From Plantactinospora mayteni (lineage in GTDB: Bacteria > Actinomycetota > Actinomycetes > Mycobacteriales > Micromonosporaceae): 64,000 bases of DNA. Of the stretch, positions 28,981 through 37,828 are shown piece by piece. Numbering within the stretch: position 1 is the stretch's first letter; every line of letters begins with the position of its first letter. Under the pieces are notes generated by a model that saw nothing but the letters and a program-made list of their open reading frames with translations, was not told the DNA's origin and did no database searches. The stretch spans positions 1 through 64,000 of the forward strand of contig NZ_BONX01000039.1 in the NCBI RefSeq assembly GCF_016862935.1, written 5' to 3'. A program made the translations under genes and the position numbers.

Positions 28981-30402
28981 TCAGGCCGGAAGTCGCCATA
29001 CCTGGTTGGCGCCGCCGAAGCAGTCCCAGATCTGTAGCCGGGTGCCGTCGGCCGAACTGTTGTCGGTGGCGTCCAGGCACTTGTTCGACGCGGGGTTGCG
29101 CAGGGTGCCGTTGCCCTGCGCCTGCCAGACCTGCGCACCGGTGCCGTTGCAGTCGTAGAGCTGCACCTTGGCGCCGTTGGTGGTCGCGGCGGCGGTGACG
29201 TCGGCGCACTTGCCGAGCGCCCGCAGGGTGCCGTCGGTACCGACCGTCCAGCGCTGGGCGTTGCTGCCGTTGCAGGTGTAGAGCTGGATCGCCGTGCCGT
29301 TCGCGGTGGAGGCCGCCGCGACATCGACGCACTTGCCGCCGATGCCGGTGATCTGGCCGGTCCGGCCGCCCGGCGGCGGGGTACCGCCGCCCATCACCGT
29401 GTCGTAGATGGCGCTGACCAGCGAAGTCGCGTTGTTGGTGTCCTGGGACAGCTCCCAGTTCATCATCCCGCCGGCGTTGGCCATCGCCCACTGGGTCTTG
29501 CGCTTCACCGTCGGTACGCCGTTGTAGCACTGCTGCGCCCCGCCGGCGGTGGTGCAGTCCCGGTTGGCGTTGGCCGGGTCCATCGCGACCAGCGCGGAGT
29601 AGGTGTAGTAGCCGGGCCGGCTGTAGAACGGCACGCCGAGCACCGCCTTGCTGGCCGGCAGGCCGCGCGACTTCCAGCCGTTCACGGCGTTGATCGACCA
29701 GTCGTAGTTGGCGTGCGGGCTGCCGCCGTCGTACGCCATGATGTTCAGCCAGTCGACGTAGCCGAAGACGGCCGGCTGCACCCCGTTGACGGTACCGCCC
29801 TCGGAGACCACGGCGGCGGTGAGCAGCTTGCCCCGGCTGCGGAGTTCCCCGCTGAGCTGCTGCATCAGCGCGGTGAAGTTGTTCGCCGAGGTGCCGGGGT
29901 CCGGGTACTCCCAGTCCATGTCGACACCGTCCAGGTTGTACTGCGTCACGAAGCTGATCACGCTGTTCACGAACGTGGTCCGGCTGGAGGCGTTGCCGGC
30001 CAGCGCCTCGAAGGCGGAGTCGTCGCCGTTGTTCCAGCCGCCGATCGCGATCGACACCTTGACGTTGCTGCCGTGCGCCCGCGACACCAGCGAGGAGAGC
30101 TTGCTCGGGTTCTCCACGGCCCGCAACGTGCCGTTCGCGTTCGGCAGTACGAACGCGTAGTTGATGTGGGTCAGCTTGCTGTACTGGATGGCGTTGACGT
30201 CGCCGGCCCAGCTCGGCATGTAGCCGACGCTCTTGAAGTTGTTGGGCAGTACGACTGCCTCGGCGGGGGAGAGCGGCGCGAGCGCGATTGCCGTCCCGGT
30301 CGCGGCGGTGGCCAGCGCGAGTGCTCCGGTGAACAACCTGGACCGGATGCCGGGTCGGCGTCCCGGCGGGCGGACCCGCTCGGCGCTCATCGTAGGTGAC
30401 AT
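28981..30402 (-). CDS. secreted GH18 chitinase with C-terminal ricin B-type lectin domain
   Basis: 473 residues. After a long signal peptide (cut near PAEA, residue 49) comes a GH18 barrel with SIAIGGWNNG and the catalytic DGVDMDWEYP (acid Glu165). From residue about 348 a ricin B-type beta-trefoil carries three QxW motifs (NAQRW, GAQVW, ANQVW). It hydrolyses chitin outside the cell, with the trefoil binding sugar. The ATG at 30402 follows AAGGGA; a longer frame would pass through the promoter. Confidence 0.95.
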   Translation of the reverse strand: MSPTMSAERVRPPGRRPGIRSRLFTGALALATAATGTAIALAPLSPAEAVVLPNNFKSVGYMPSWAGDVNAIQYSKLTHINYAFVLPNANGTLRAVENPSKLSSLVSRAHGSNVKVSIAIGGWNNGDDSAFEALAGNASSRTTFVNSVISFVTQYNLDGVDMDWEYPDPGTSANNFTALMQQLSGELRSRGKLLTAAVVSEGGTVNGVQPAVFGYVDWLNIMAYDGGSPHANYDWSINAVNGWKSRGLPASKAVLGVPFYSRPGYYTYSALVAMDPANANRDCTTAGGAQQCYNGVPTVKRKTQWAMANAGGMMNWELSQDTNNATSLVSAIYDTVMGGGTPPPGGRTGQITGIGGKCVDVAAASTANGTAIQLYTCNGSNAQRWTVGTDGTLRALGKCADVTAAATTNGAKVQLYDCNGTGAQVWQAQGNGTLRNPASNKCLDATDNSSADGTRLQIWDCFGGANQVWRLPA

Positions 30403-30514
30403 CGACGTTCCCTTCTGTCGCAGGCACCTCAGCGGCTCGATCCCACCTGGTGGGGGTGGGGGTCGCCGCGGCACCGGCGCGGCGGATCGGGATCGATGTT
30501 GCTGAGTTGCTGAA

Positions 30515-30543
30515 ACATTAGGAAAGTTAACTAATAATGTCAA
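30515..30543 (-). promoter_or_regulatory. chitinase promoter with operator-like palindrome in the spacer
   Basis: On the minus strand TTGACA (30543-30538), a 17-base spacer and TAATGT (30520-30515) form a near-consensus promoter. The spacer and -10 overlap a partly symmetric element with TTAG/CTAA ends (30518-30534). The leader would be about 100 bases. An AT-rich island like this is rare in the window. Confidence 0.65.
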
Positions 30544-30751
30544 TGCAATCCGTTCCGGCCGCCGCGATGCGGGCCGAACAGGTGCAGTTGGCGCTAGCCC
30601 GGCGGCGAATCCCTCCCGCGCCGCCTGTCGAGCCGGGTGCCTGGACGGGGCAGCCCGCCGTCGCCGGTGGAGGGCGCATCGGCGGGGCAGCTCGACAGTG
30701 TGCGTAACGGGAGTTCGGCGCCGGGGCGGGACGCCGGGGCCGGGTGCCGGG

Positions 30752-31336
30752 TCAGCGCGGGCGGAGGCCGTCGAGCAGCAGGTCGCAGACGGCGTCGAGT
30801 TGCCGCTCGATGTCCGGATCGGCCCACTGGGCGCAGTGCGTCGGGTCGTGGAACCGTACGGTCGCGTGCAGCACCGCCCGGGCGGCCCGGGGCACGTCGC
30901 CGACGGCGAAGTCGCCGTCGGCGACCCCGTCCGCGATGATCCGGGAGAGCTGCCCGACCAGCCCGTCCAGCGACGCGGCGATCACCGTACTGGCCTCGCC
31001 GACCAGCACGATGTAGGTGGCGAAGAGTTCCGGGTCGTCGAGCGCGGTCGCGCGCTTGGTGCCGTGCAGCGTGTGCAGCCAGGACCGCAGCCGCTCCGGC
31101 GCCGGCGCCGGACCCGATGTCACCGCCGGCAGGTCCGCGTGCACCCGGTCCAGCCAGCGGTCGGCGACCGCCTCGCGCAACGCGGTCTTGCTGGCGAAAT
31201 GCCGGTAGACGCTGCCGTGGCTCACCCCCAGGGCCCGGGCGACGTCCACCACGGTCGCCTTGGCCGGGCCGAAGCGGCGGAGGACCTCCTCCGCCGCCTC
31301 GAGGATCCGTTCCGGGGTCAGCGTCGAGTCGGCCAT
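30752..31336 (-). CDS. TetR family transcriptional regulator
   Basis: 194 residues. The N-terminal helix-turn-helix reads ATVVDVARALGVSHGSVYRHFASKTALREAV. The C-terminal helices resemble other TetR ligand domains (RSWLHTLHGTKRATALDDPELF). A GTG six bases earlier is also possible. It follows the aldo/keto reductase gene by 10 bases on the same strand. It probably represses that operon through the inverted repeat at 32419-32446. Confidence 0.93.
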   Translation of the reverse strand: MADSTLTPERILEAAEEVLRRFGPAKATVVDVARALGVSHGSVYRHFASKTALREAVADRWLDRVHADLPAVTSGPAPAPERLRSWLHTLHGTKRATALDDPELFATYIVLVGEASTVIAASLDGLVGQLSRIIADGVADGDFAVGDVPRAARAVLHATVRFHDPTHCAQWADPDIERQLDAVCDLLLDGLRPR

Positions 31337-31346
31337 GGGCACTATT

Positions 31347-32342
31347 TCACCGTTCGCTGTCCAGGTGCTCCATCGCGGGGGCGGCGTAGCGGGCGCCGGC
31401 GGCGGACCCGACCGGTACGGCGCGCTCGATCGCGGCCAGGTCGTCGGCGTCGAGCTTCAGGTCGAGCGCCCCGAGCGACTCGGCCAGCCGGTCCCGGCGC
31501 CTGGCCCCGATCAGCGGCACGATGTCCGTACCCCGGCTGAGCACCCAGGCGATGGCCACCTGCGAGACGGTAGCCCCGCGCGCCTGCGCGACCTCGCGCA
31601 GCGCGTCGACCAGCAGCAGGTTCGCCTGGAGGTTGTCGCCGGTGAACCGGGGGCTGAACGAGCGGAAGTCGCCGGGGGAGAGCTGACGGTCGGCGGTCCA
31701 GTGCCCGCTGAGCAGCCCTCGGGACAGCACCCCGTACGCCGTCACGCCGATGCCCAGCTCGCGACAGGTGGGCAGGATCTCCGCCTCGACGGTCCGGGAC
31801 AGCAGCGAGTACTCGATCTGTAGGTCGGCGATCGGATGTACGGCCTGCGCCCGGCGGATCGTCGCCGCGCCGACCTCGGAGAGGCCGACGTGCCGTACCC
31901 GGCCGGCGGTCACCTGCTCGGCGATCGCGCCCACCGTCTCCTCGATCGGCACCGCCGGGTCGAGCCGGGCGATCCGGTACACGTCGACGTGGTCGGTGCC
32001 GAGCCGGCGCAGCGAGTACGCGAGGAAGTTCCGTACCGCCTGGGGGCGGCCGTCGATGCCGTCCCAGCCGCCTTCCGGGTCGCGGAGCCCGCCGAACTTG
32101 ACGCTGATCGCGACCTGGTCGCGGCTGCGCTCGCGCAGCGCGCGGCCGAGCAGCATCTCGTTGTGCCCGGCCCCGTAGAAGTCGCCGGTGTCCAGCAGCG
32201 TGACCCCGGCGTCCAGGGCCGCGTGGATCGTCGCGACGCTCTCCGTCTCGTCGGCGGGCCCGTAGAGGTCGGACATCCCCATCGTGCCGAGGCCGAGGGC
32301 GGAGACGGTGGGACCGTTGCTGCCGAGTGTCCGGTTCTCCAT
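31347..32342 (-). CDS. aldo/keto reductase
   Basis: 331 residues of the AKR TIM-barrel family. VSALGLGTMGMSDLYG begins the barrel, DTGDFYG holds the catalytic Asp and Tyr, and ISVKFGG the Lys. The fourth catalytic position lies in DVYRIARLDP, where many relatives have QHRxDP; here the His is Ala. PLIGARRRDRLAESLGAL is the NADPH-binding end. AGGAG precedes the ATG. It forms an operon with the TetR regulator and probably reduces a small carbonyl compound. Confidence 0.92.
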   Translation of the reverse strand: MENRTLGSNGPTVSALGLGTMGMSDLYGPADETESVATIHAALDAGVTLLDTGDFYGAGHNEMLLGRALRERSRDQVAISVKFGGLRDPEGGWDGIDGRPQAVRNFLAYSLRRLGTDHVDVYRIARLDPAVPIEETVGAIAEQVTAGRVRHVGLSEVGAATIRRAQAVHPIADLQIEYSLLSRTVEAEILPTCRELGIGVTAYGVLSRGLLSGHWTADRQLSPGDFRSFSPRFTGDNLQANLLLVDALREVAQARGATVSQVAIAWVLSRGTDIVPLIGARRRDRLAESLGALDLKLDADDLAAIERAVPVGSAAGARYAAPAMEHLDSER

Positions 32343-32418
32343 GTTCTGCTCCTGTTCGTGGGTGCCGGCCGCTGCTCCGGCGGACCGGATGCCGGCGCTT
32401 CGGCAAGTATGGACTAAC

Positions 32419-32446
32419 GGCTGACAGAATTCAAAATGTGTCAGCC
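32419..32446. promoter_or_regulatory. TetR-type inverted repeat
   Basis: GGCTGACA (32419-32426) and TGTCAGCC (32439-32446) are perfect complements separated by 12 AT-rich bases. The element lies about 80 bases upstream of the aldo/keto reductase start and is the likely operator of the TetR protein encoded in that operon. The gene at 32545 could share it. Confidence 0.6.
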
Positions 32447-32544
32447 CAACTGTTCGAGGTCCCCGCGCCGACGAGCCGGTTATCGGTCCCGGCCAGGGGT
32501 AGGAGAACCAGGGTGGGGAGTACCCCTTCGGTCAGGAGGAAGCC

Positions 32545-32862
32545 ATGAAGACCACCTGGAAGCCCGTCGACCAGCACGGGGTGATCAGCAGCAAGCAGTC
32601 CCGCGAGCTGCCGGACAGCGCGTTCGCCTTCCCCGGCAAGCGCAAGGAGCCGCTCACCGACGCGTCGCACGTCCGCAACGCCATCGCCCGGTTCGACCAG
32701 ACGCACGACGTCAGCGACGCCGAGCGGGACCAGGCGTTCGCGAACATCCTCGCGGCGGCCCGGCACTACGACATCAATGTCGCCGAGTCGGACTGGCGGC
32801 AACTGGGCAAACTGCCACACACGCCGAACCCGGCACACGGCGGACGTACGTCACGCGGTTGA
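32545..32862 (+). CDS. small DUF6582-like protein
   Basis: 105 residues. It contains LPDSAFAFPGKRKEPLTD, SHVRNAIARFDQTHDVSDAER and AARHYDINV, the pattern of a small domain also found at the ends of phage-related proteins. Function unknown. AGGAGG precedes the ATG. It is monocistronic; the following 137 bases contain three imperfect copies of a GAACCACGCGGTTGAGC-like unit (near 32855-32937), the first overlapping its stop. Confidence 0.75.
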   Translation: MKTTWKPVDQHGVISSKQSRELPDSAFAFPGKRKEPLTDASHVRNAIARFDQTHDVSDAERDQAFANILAAARHYDINVAESDWRQLGKLPHTPNPAHGGRTSRG

Positions 32863-32999
32863 GCGGTGCCGAGCCCGACTCCGAACCACGCGGTTGAGCA
32901 GGCGCCGGGTCCGACCCCGAACCACGCGGTTGAGCGGGGCCGCGCCCGAATCCGAACCGTGGACGGGGGCCGGCAGCGGGTCCCGGCGTCCGGATGCGG

Positions 33000-33761
33000 T
33001 CAGGCTGCCCGGTGATGGGTACTGGCCTGGGCCGTTCCGGGCCGGGCCCGGACCAGCCGTAGCCGCGGCGGCGCGGGTGCCGGCTCCTCCTCGAACGTCG
33101 CCCGCCAGCCCGGCCCGGTCCGCTGCCCGTGCCGGTACGGCGGCTCGCCCGACTCGATCGTCGGGCGGGACAGGCCGAGGATGAGCAGATAGCCGGCGAG
33201 GATCAGCCCGTGACTGAGGATTCGGTTGAGATCCACCCGGCCGGCGATCGCGTCGTTGACGGAGAGCAGGGTCAGCACGGCGACGAACGCGGTCAGCGTG
33301 GGTACCAGACCCAGCGGCCGGGTACGGCGAAGTGCGATCCAGGCGAATCCGGCCCCGAGTGCGACGTTCCAGGCGGCCGACTCGTGCCACAGGTGGTCCG
33401 GCCCGCCGCCGAACACGACCTCGATGCCGTGCAGGTGACCGGACGAGCCGATGCCGGCGATCTGGGCCGCGCCGAGCAGGAACTGGGCGACGCCCACCAC
33501 CCCGAGCGCGATCCGGAGCGTACCGGCCAGCCGGGCCAGCCGACTCGGTCCCGGAACGGCATCGAGGAGCCCGTCGTCGATCTCCATCGGCGGTGGTACG
33601 ACGCTGGTCCGGGCCAGCCTGTTCAGCGCCGTCGCGCCGTCGAGCCAGCTTCGGCACTCGGCGCAGGTGGCGAGGTGGCGGTCCACCCCGGCCCGCTCGG
33701 CCGGGTGCTCCTCGCCGTCCAGCCGGGCCGACAGGGCTTCTCGATACTGTTCGCACCGCAC
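33000..33761 (-). CDS. zinc-finger anti-sigma factor, membrane protein
   Basis: 253 residues. The N-terminus is a zf-HC2 anti-sigma domain (Cys3, then HLATCAECRSWL with H29, C33 and C36 by my count). About four membrane helices follow (IALGVVGVAQFLLGAAQIAG, VALGAGFAWIAL, LTAFVAVLTLLSV, GLILAGYLLILGL), and the C-terminus is a Pro/Arg-rich tail. It faces a divergent ECF sigma factor gene 174 bases away and probably holds it at the membrane. Confidence 0.88.
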   Translation of the reverse strand: MRCEQYREALSARLDGEEHPAERAGVDRHLATCAECRSWLDGATALNRLARTSVVPPPMEIDDGLLDAVPGPSRLARLAGTLRIALGVVGVAQFLLGAAQIAGIGSSGHLHGIEVVFGGGPDHLWHESAAWNVALGAGFAWIALRRTRPLGLVPTLTAFVAVLTLLSVNDAIAGRVDLNRILSHGLILAGYLLILGLSRPTIESGEPPYRHGQRTGPGWRATFEEEPAPAPPRLRLVRARPGTAQASTHHRAA

Positions 33762-33935
33762 ACTCTCATAGTCGGCCCTGACCGCCCGTCGGTTCCCTCG
33801 GGGGTAAGCATTCCGGCGCCGACCCCGCTCGACCGGGTGCCGCCGAGCCCTTTCAGCGGCATGATCGCCCCGTTAGGCGATCAGATGCCCACCGGGGGTA
33901 TTCGAGGTGGCCGCCGGTACCGGTAGCTTTGGGGC

Positions 33936-34517
33936 ATGTCTCCCCCCGGCGTCGACAGCGACGAGATCACCAGGCTGGCACTGGCCGCCAAGGCCGGCGA
34001 CCGCTCGGCGGCAGCGGCCTTCATCCGGGCGACCCAGCACGACGTGCAGCGGTTCGTCTCCCACCTGGTCGGTGCCGGTGAGGCGGAGGATCTCGCCCAG
34101 GAGACCTACCTGCGGGCGATGCGCGCGCTGCCGCGCTTCGCGGCCAGGTCGTCCGCGAAGACGTGGCTGCTCTCGATCGCCCGGCGGGCCTGTGTCGACC
34201 ACGTCCGGACGGCGATGCGGCGTCCCCGGGTCGCGTCGCTGCCGGACTGGCAACTCGCCGCCGACGCCGAACTGGCCCGGGGGAGCACCGGCTTCGAGGG
34301 CGCCGTGGAGCTGGCCCGGCTGCTGGCGGACCTGCCGCCGGACCGCCGGGAGGCGTTCGTCGCCACCCAGGTCGCCGGGCTGAGCTACGCCGAGGCGGCC
34401 GAGGTCTGCGACTGCCCGGTCGGCACCATCCGGTCCCGGGTGGCCCGGGCCCGGGAGGACCTGGTCGCGGCGATGCGGGCGGACGGCTCCGGCCGCCGGC
34501 TCCGTTCGACGAGCTGA
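33936..34517 (+). CDS. ECF-family RNA polymerase sigma factor
   Basis: 193 residues. Sigma region 2 is at residues 25-90 (VSHLVGAGEAEDLAQETYLRAMRALPRFA), region 4 at 120-180 (LLADLPPDRREAFVATQVAGLSYAEAAEV, CPVGTIRSRVARAREDL). The divergent neighbour codes for a zinc-finger anti-sigma factor, its likely partner. The shared 174-base gap probably carries an autoregulated promoter; no clear motif was identified. Confidence 0.93.
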   Translation: MSPPGVDSDEITRLALAAKAGDRSAAAAFIRATQHDVQRFVSHLVGAGEAEDLAQETYLRAMRALPRFAARSSAKTWLLSIARRACVDHVRTAMRRPRVASLPDWQLAADAELARGSTGFEGAVELARLLADLPPDRREAFVATQVAGLSYAEAAEVCDCPVGTIRSRVARAREDLVAAMRADGSGRRLRSTS

Positions 34518-34596
34518 TCGGGCTGCCCGCGCTGACTGACCTGATCGGCCCGGCCGCGCCGACCCGCCCACGCGCCGGGCGGCGCCGGCTTCCGGA

Positions 34597-36051
34597 TCAG
34601 GAGAGCGCGGCCTCGACCGCGCCCGGCTCGGGCCCGGAGATCGGCAGGCAGACCCGGAAGGTGGTACGCCCCGGCTCGGAGTCGACCCGGATGTCCCCGT
34701 GGTGCTTGTTGACCACGATTCGATATGAGATGTCCAGCCCCAGCCCCGTGCCATCGCCGATCGGCTTGGTGGTGAAGAACGGCTCGAAGATCCGGGACCG
34801 GACCTCGGCCGGGATGCCGGGCCCGGTGTCGACGATCTCCACCACGATCGAGTCGTCGTCCCGCCGGGTGCGTACGGTCAGCACACCCTCCTCGCCGATC
34901 GCGTAGAGCGCGTTGTCGACCAGGTTGGTCCACACCTGGTTCAGTTCGGCGGCGTAGACCGGGATCGCCGGCAGGTCGCGGTCGTACTCCTTCACCACCT
35001 GGATGCCGGGCTTGAGTTTGGCGGTGAACATCGCCAGGGTGGCGTCGAGCAGGTCGTGCACGTCGACCGTCCGGTGCGGGGCCCGGTCCAGTTGCGAATA
35101 CTGCTTCGCCGCCCCGACCAGCCCGGTGATCCGGCTCAGCGCGTCGTCGATCTCGCCGAGCAGCAGTTCTGTCTCGACGGTGTAGGTCAGCCAGCGAATC
35201 GCCGGCTCCAGGTCGTCGGGGCGTACCGCCGTGCCGACCTGCTCCAGCCAGGGCACGTCGATGCCGCCGGCGGTCAGCGTCGGGGCGAGGTCCCAGCCGC
35301 CGGTGACCTCGTGTTCGTCCAGCCAGTCGGCGAGGGTGTCCTCGGCGTCGCTGGTCTCCAGCGGGGAGAGGGTGGGTGCGCTGGCGGCCTGCTTGACGGC
35401 GGCCTCCTGGAGTTCGACCAGGCGTTGCAGCCGCTCGCCGTCCAACCGGCCGTCGGCGATCATGGCCAGCTTGTGCCGCATCCCGGCGACCCGGTCCCGG
35501 AGTACCGAGCTCGCCCGGACGGCGGCGGCGGCCGGATTGTTCAGCTCGTGGGTCAGCCCGGCCGAGAGCGAGCCGAGGGCCAGCAGCCGCTCCCGCTCGC
35601 CGACCACGGTCTGGGTGGTCCGCATGCCGATGAAGAGCCCGTCCAGCAGGTGCATCGCCATCGGGAACCAGCGGCGCATCGCGGTGCTGATCACCTCGGC
35701 CGGCAGCGTGAAGAGCGTGACGTCGGTGATCGCCCGCATTCCGTTCAGGTACGTCTGCACCCGCTGCTCGTTCAGGTAGGGCTGGGTCGCCCCGCCGTAC
35801 ACGCCGCGCTGGTCGGTGCGGGTGATCTCGACCCGATCGCCCTGGACCAGCCGGATCAGCGAGACGGTGCCGTCGAGCAGCACATAGAAGCAGTTCGCCT
35901 CGGCACCCTCGACGAAGATGTCGGCCCCGGCCGGCAGCCGCTGCACCCGGCCGTGCTCGTGGATGTAGCCGAGTTTCTCCTCGTCCAGTGACTCGAACAG
36001 GAACAGCGTACGCAGTTCCTCGATCGCCAGCCGTTCGTCCGATCCGCCCAT
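34597..36051 (-). CDS. sensor histidine kinase with cyclic-nucleotide-binding-type domain
   Basis: 484 residues, no membrane segments. Residues 15-130 form a cNMP-binding-type domain (FLFESLDEEKLGYIHEHG, PAGADIFVEGAEANCFYVLLDG). The phosphorylation box is SLSAGLTHELNNPAAAAVRA with His168. The ATPase part has NLVDNALYAI, VDTGPGIPAEV, FEPFFTTKPIGDGTGLGL. It is downstream by 48 bases of the gene for a response regulator fused to a flavoprotein, its likely partner. The pair looks like a soluble redox- or nucleotide-responsive system; the signal is unknown. Confidence 0.93.
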   Translation of the reverse strand: MGGSDERLAIEELRTLFLFESLDEEKLGYIHEHGRVQRLPAGADIFVEGAEANCFYVLLDGTVSLIRLVQGDRVEITRTDQRGVYGGATQPYLNEQRVQTYLNGMRAITDVTLFTLPAEVISTAMRRWFPMAMHLLDGLFIGMRTTQTVVGERERLLALGSLSAGLTHELNNPAAAAVRASSVLRDRVAGMRHKLAMIADGRLDGERLQRLVELQEAAVKQAASAPTLSPLETSDAEDTLADWLDEHEVTGGWDLAPTLTAGGIDVPWLEQVGTAVRPDDLEPAIRWLTYTVETELLLGEIDDALSRITGLVGAAKQYSQLDRAPHRTVDVHDLLDATLAMFTAKLKPGIQVVKEYDRDLPAIPVYAAELNQVWTNLVDNALYAIGEEGVLTVRTRRDDDSIVVEIVDTGPGIPAEVRSRIFEPFFTTKPIGDGTGLGLDISYRIVVNKHHGDIRVDSEPGRTTFRVCLPISGPEPGAVEAALS

Positions 36052-36099
36052 CTCGTCACCCGATCCGTGTTCGTGAGCCGTCTCCCGCTCGAAATTGCC

Positions 36100-37758
36100 T
36101 TACTGCGCCGCCAGGTACTGGTGGGCCAGTGAGACCACCATCGCACCCTCGCCGACCGCCGAGGCGACCCGCTTGATCGAGTCGGCCCGGACGTCCCCGG
36201 CCGCGAATACCCCGGGCAGACTCGACTCCAGCGGGTACGGGTCGCGGGGCAGCGACCAGCCGGCCGGCCGCCGCCCGTCGCTGCTCAGGTCCAGCCCGGT
36301 CAGTACGTAGCCCCGGGCGTCCCGGGCCACCACGTCGGCCAGCCAGTCGGTACGCGGTTCGGCGCCGATGAAGACGAAGAGCCAGGACGCCTTCACGGTC
36401 CTCTGCTGCCCGACCCGGTTGTCGCAGATGGTGAGCTGCTCCAGGTGGTCGGTGCCGTCGCCGCCGATCACCTCGGAGTGCGGGTGCACCTCGATGTTGT
36501 CGATCCGTTCGATCTGCTCGATCAGGTAGTGCGACATCGACCGGTGCAGGTCGGGGCCGCGTACCAGCAGGTGCACCCGGCGGGCGTGCCGGGCGAAGTA
36601 GACCGCTGCCTGGCCGGCCGAGTTCGCCCCGCCGACGATGTAGACGTCCTGGCCGGCGCAGTTCGGTGCCTCGGTCGACGCCGAGCCGTAGAAGACGCCC
36701 CGGCCGGTCAGGTCGGCCAGCCCGGGCGCGGTGAGCTGCCGGTAGGAGACCCCGGTGGCCAGTACCACCGTGTGGGCGGCGATCGACGAGCCGTCACTGA
36801 ACCGGAGCAGTCGGGTCGCGCCGGCCGCCTCCAGTCCGACCACGTCCCGGGCGGTCAGCAGCTCGGCGCCGAACCTCAGCGCCTGCCGGCGGGCCCGGTC
36901 GGCGAGCTGCGATCCCGAGACCCCGTCCGGGAAGCCGAGGTAGTTCTCGATCCGGCTGCTCTGCCCGGCCTGACCGCCGGTCGCCTGCCGCTCGACCAGT
37001 ACGGTCCGCAGCCCCTCGGAGGCGCCGTAGACGGCCGCGCCGAGGCCGGCCGGGCCGGCGCCGACCACCACCAGGTCGTAGAAGTCGGCGGCCGGGGTGG
37101 TGGATAGCCCGCACTTGACCGCCAACTCGGCCTCGGTCGGTTTGACCAGCGCGCTGCCGTCCGCGGTGACCACCACCGGCACGTCGGCCGGGTCGGCTCC
37201 GGCGGCGGCCAGTAGCCGCCCACCCTCCGGTTCGTCGGCCAGCAGCCAGCGGTACGGCACCAGGTTGCGGGCGAGGAAGTCGCGGACCTCGAAGGACGGC
37301 GCGGACCAGCGGTGCCCGATCACCCGTACCTCGTCCGGGGCGGCCTCCGGGCTCGCCGCCCAGGCCTCCAGCAGGCTGTCCAGTACCGGATAGAGCTTCT
37401 CCTCCGGCGGATGCCAGGGCTTGAGCAGGTAGTGGTCCAGGTCGACGATGTTGATCGCGTCGATCGCCGCGTTGGTGTCCGCGTAGGCGGTCAGCAGTAC
37501 CCGGCGGGCGGTCGGGAAGAGGTCCATCGCCGCTTCGAGGAACTCGATGCCGTTCATCTGTGGCATCCGGTAGTCGGCGAGCAGCACCGCGACCTGGTCG
37601 CCCCGGAGTTTGATCTCGCGCAGCGCGGCCAGCGCCTCGTCGCCGGACGAGGCGCGGACCACCCGGCACCGGTCGCCGTAGCGCCGCCGTACGTCCCGGG
37701 CCACCGCCCGCGACACCGCCGGGTCGTCGTCGACCGTCAAGATCACCGGGTTCGCCAT
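36100..37758 (-). CDS. response regulator fused to thioredoxin-reductase-like flavoprotein
   Basis: 552 residues in three parts. Residues 1-125 are a receiver domain (acidic D10-D12, phospho-Asp D62 in LLADYRMP, K113). Residues 143-215 look like a glutaredoxin/thioredoxin fold (RVIGHRWSAPSFEVRDFLA, DVPVVVT), with Ser where redox Cys would be. Residues 225-550 resemble thioredoxin reductase (VVGAGPAGLGAAVYGASEG, VYIVGGANSAGQAA, LFVFIGAEPRT, GVFAAGDVR), but the CxxC site reads TEAPNCAGQ with one Cys. It lies upstream of the sensor kinase gene. Phosphorylation may control flavin chemistry, or the flavin part may sense redox state. Confidence 0.92.
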   Translation of the reverse strand: MANPVILTVDDDPAVSRAVARDVRRRYGDRCRVVRASSGDEALAALREIKLRGDQVAVLLADYRMPQMNGIEFLEAAMDLFPTARRVLLTAYADTNAAIDAINIVDLDHYLLKPWHPPEEKLYPVLDSLLEAWAASPEAAPDEVRVIGHRWSAPSFEVRDFLARNLVPYRWLLADEPEGGRLLAAAGADPADVPVVVTADGSALVKPTEAELAVKCGLSTTPAADFYDLVVVGAGPAGLGAAVYGASEGLRTVLVERQATGGQAGQSSRIENYLGFPDGVSGSQLADRARRQALRFGAELLTARDVVGLEAAGATRLLRFSDGSSIAAHTVVLATGVSYRQLTAPGLADLTGRGVFYGSASTEAPNCAGQDVYIVGGANSAGQAAVYFARHARRVHLLVRGPDLHRSMSHYLIEQIERIDNIEVHPHSEVIGGDGTDHLEQLTICDNRVGQQRTVKASWLFVFIGAEPRTDWLADVVARDARGYVLTGLDLSSDGRRPAGWSLPRDPYPLESSLPGVFAAGDVRADSIKRVASAVGEGAMVVSLAHQYLAAQ

Positions 37759-37828
37759 GGCACCAATGAAAGCATCCGGAACGGCCCTTGACGAACCTCG
37801 ATAGCGAGACGCGGCCAGCGTCGGGCGG

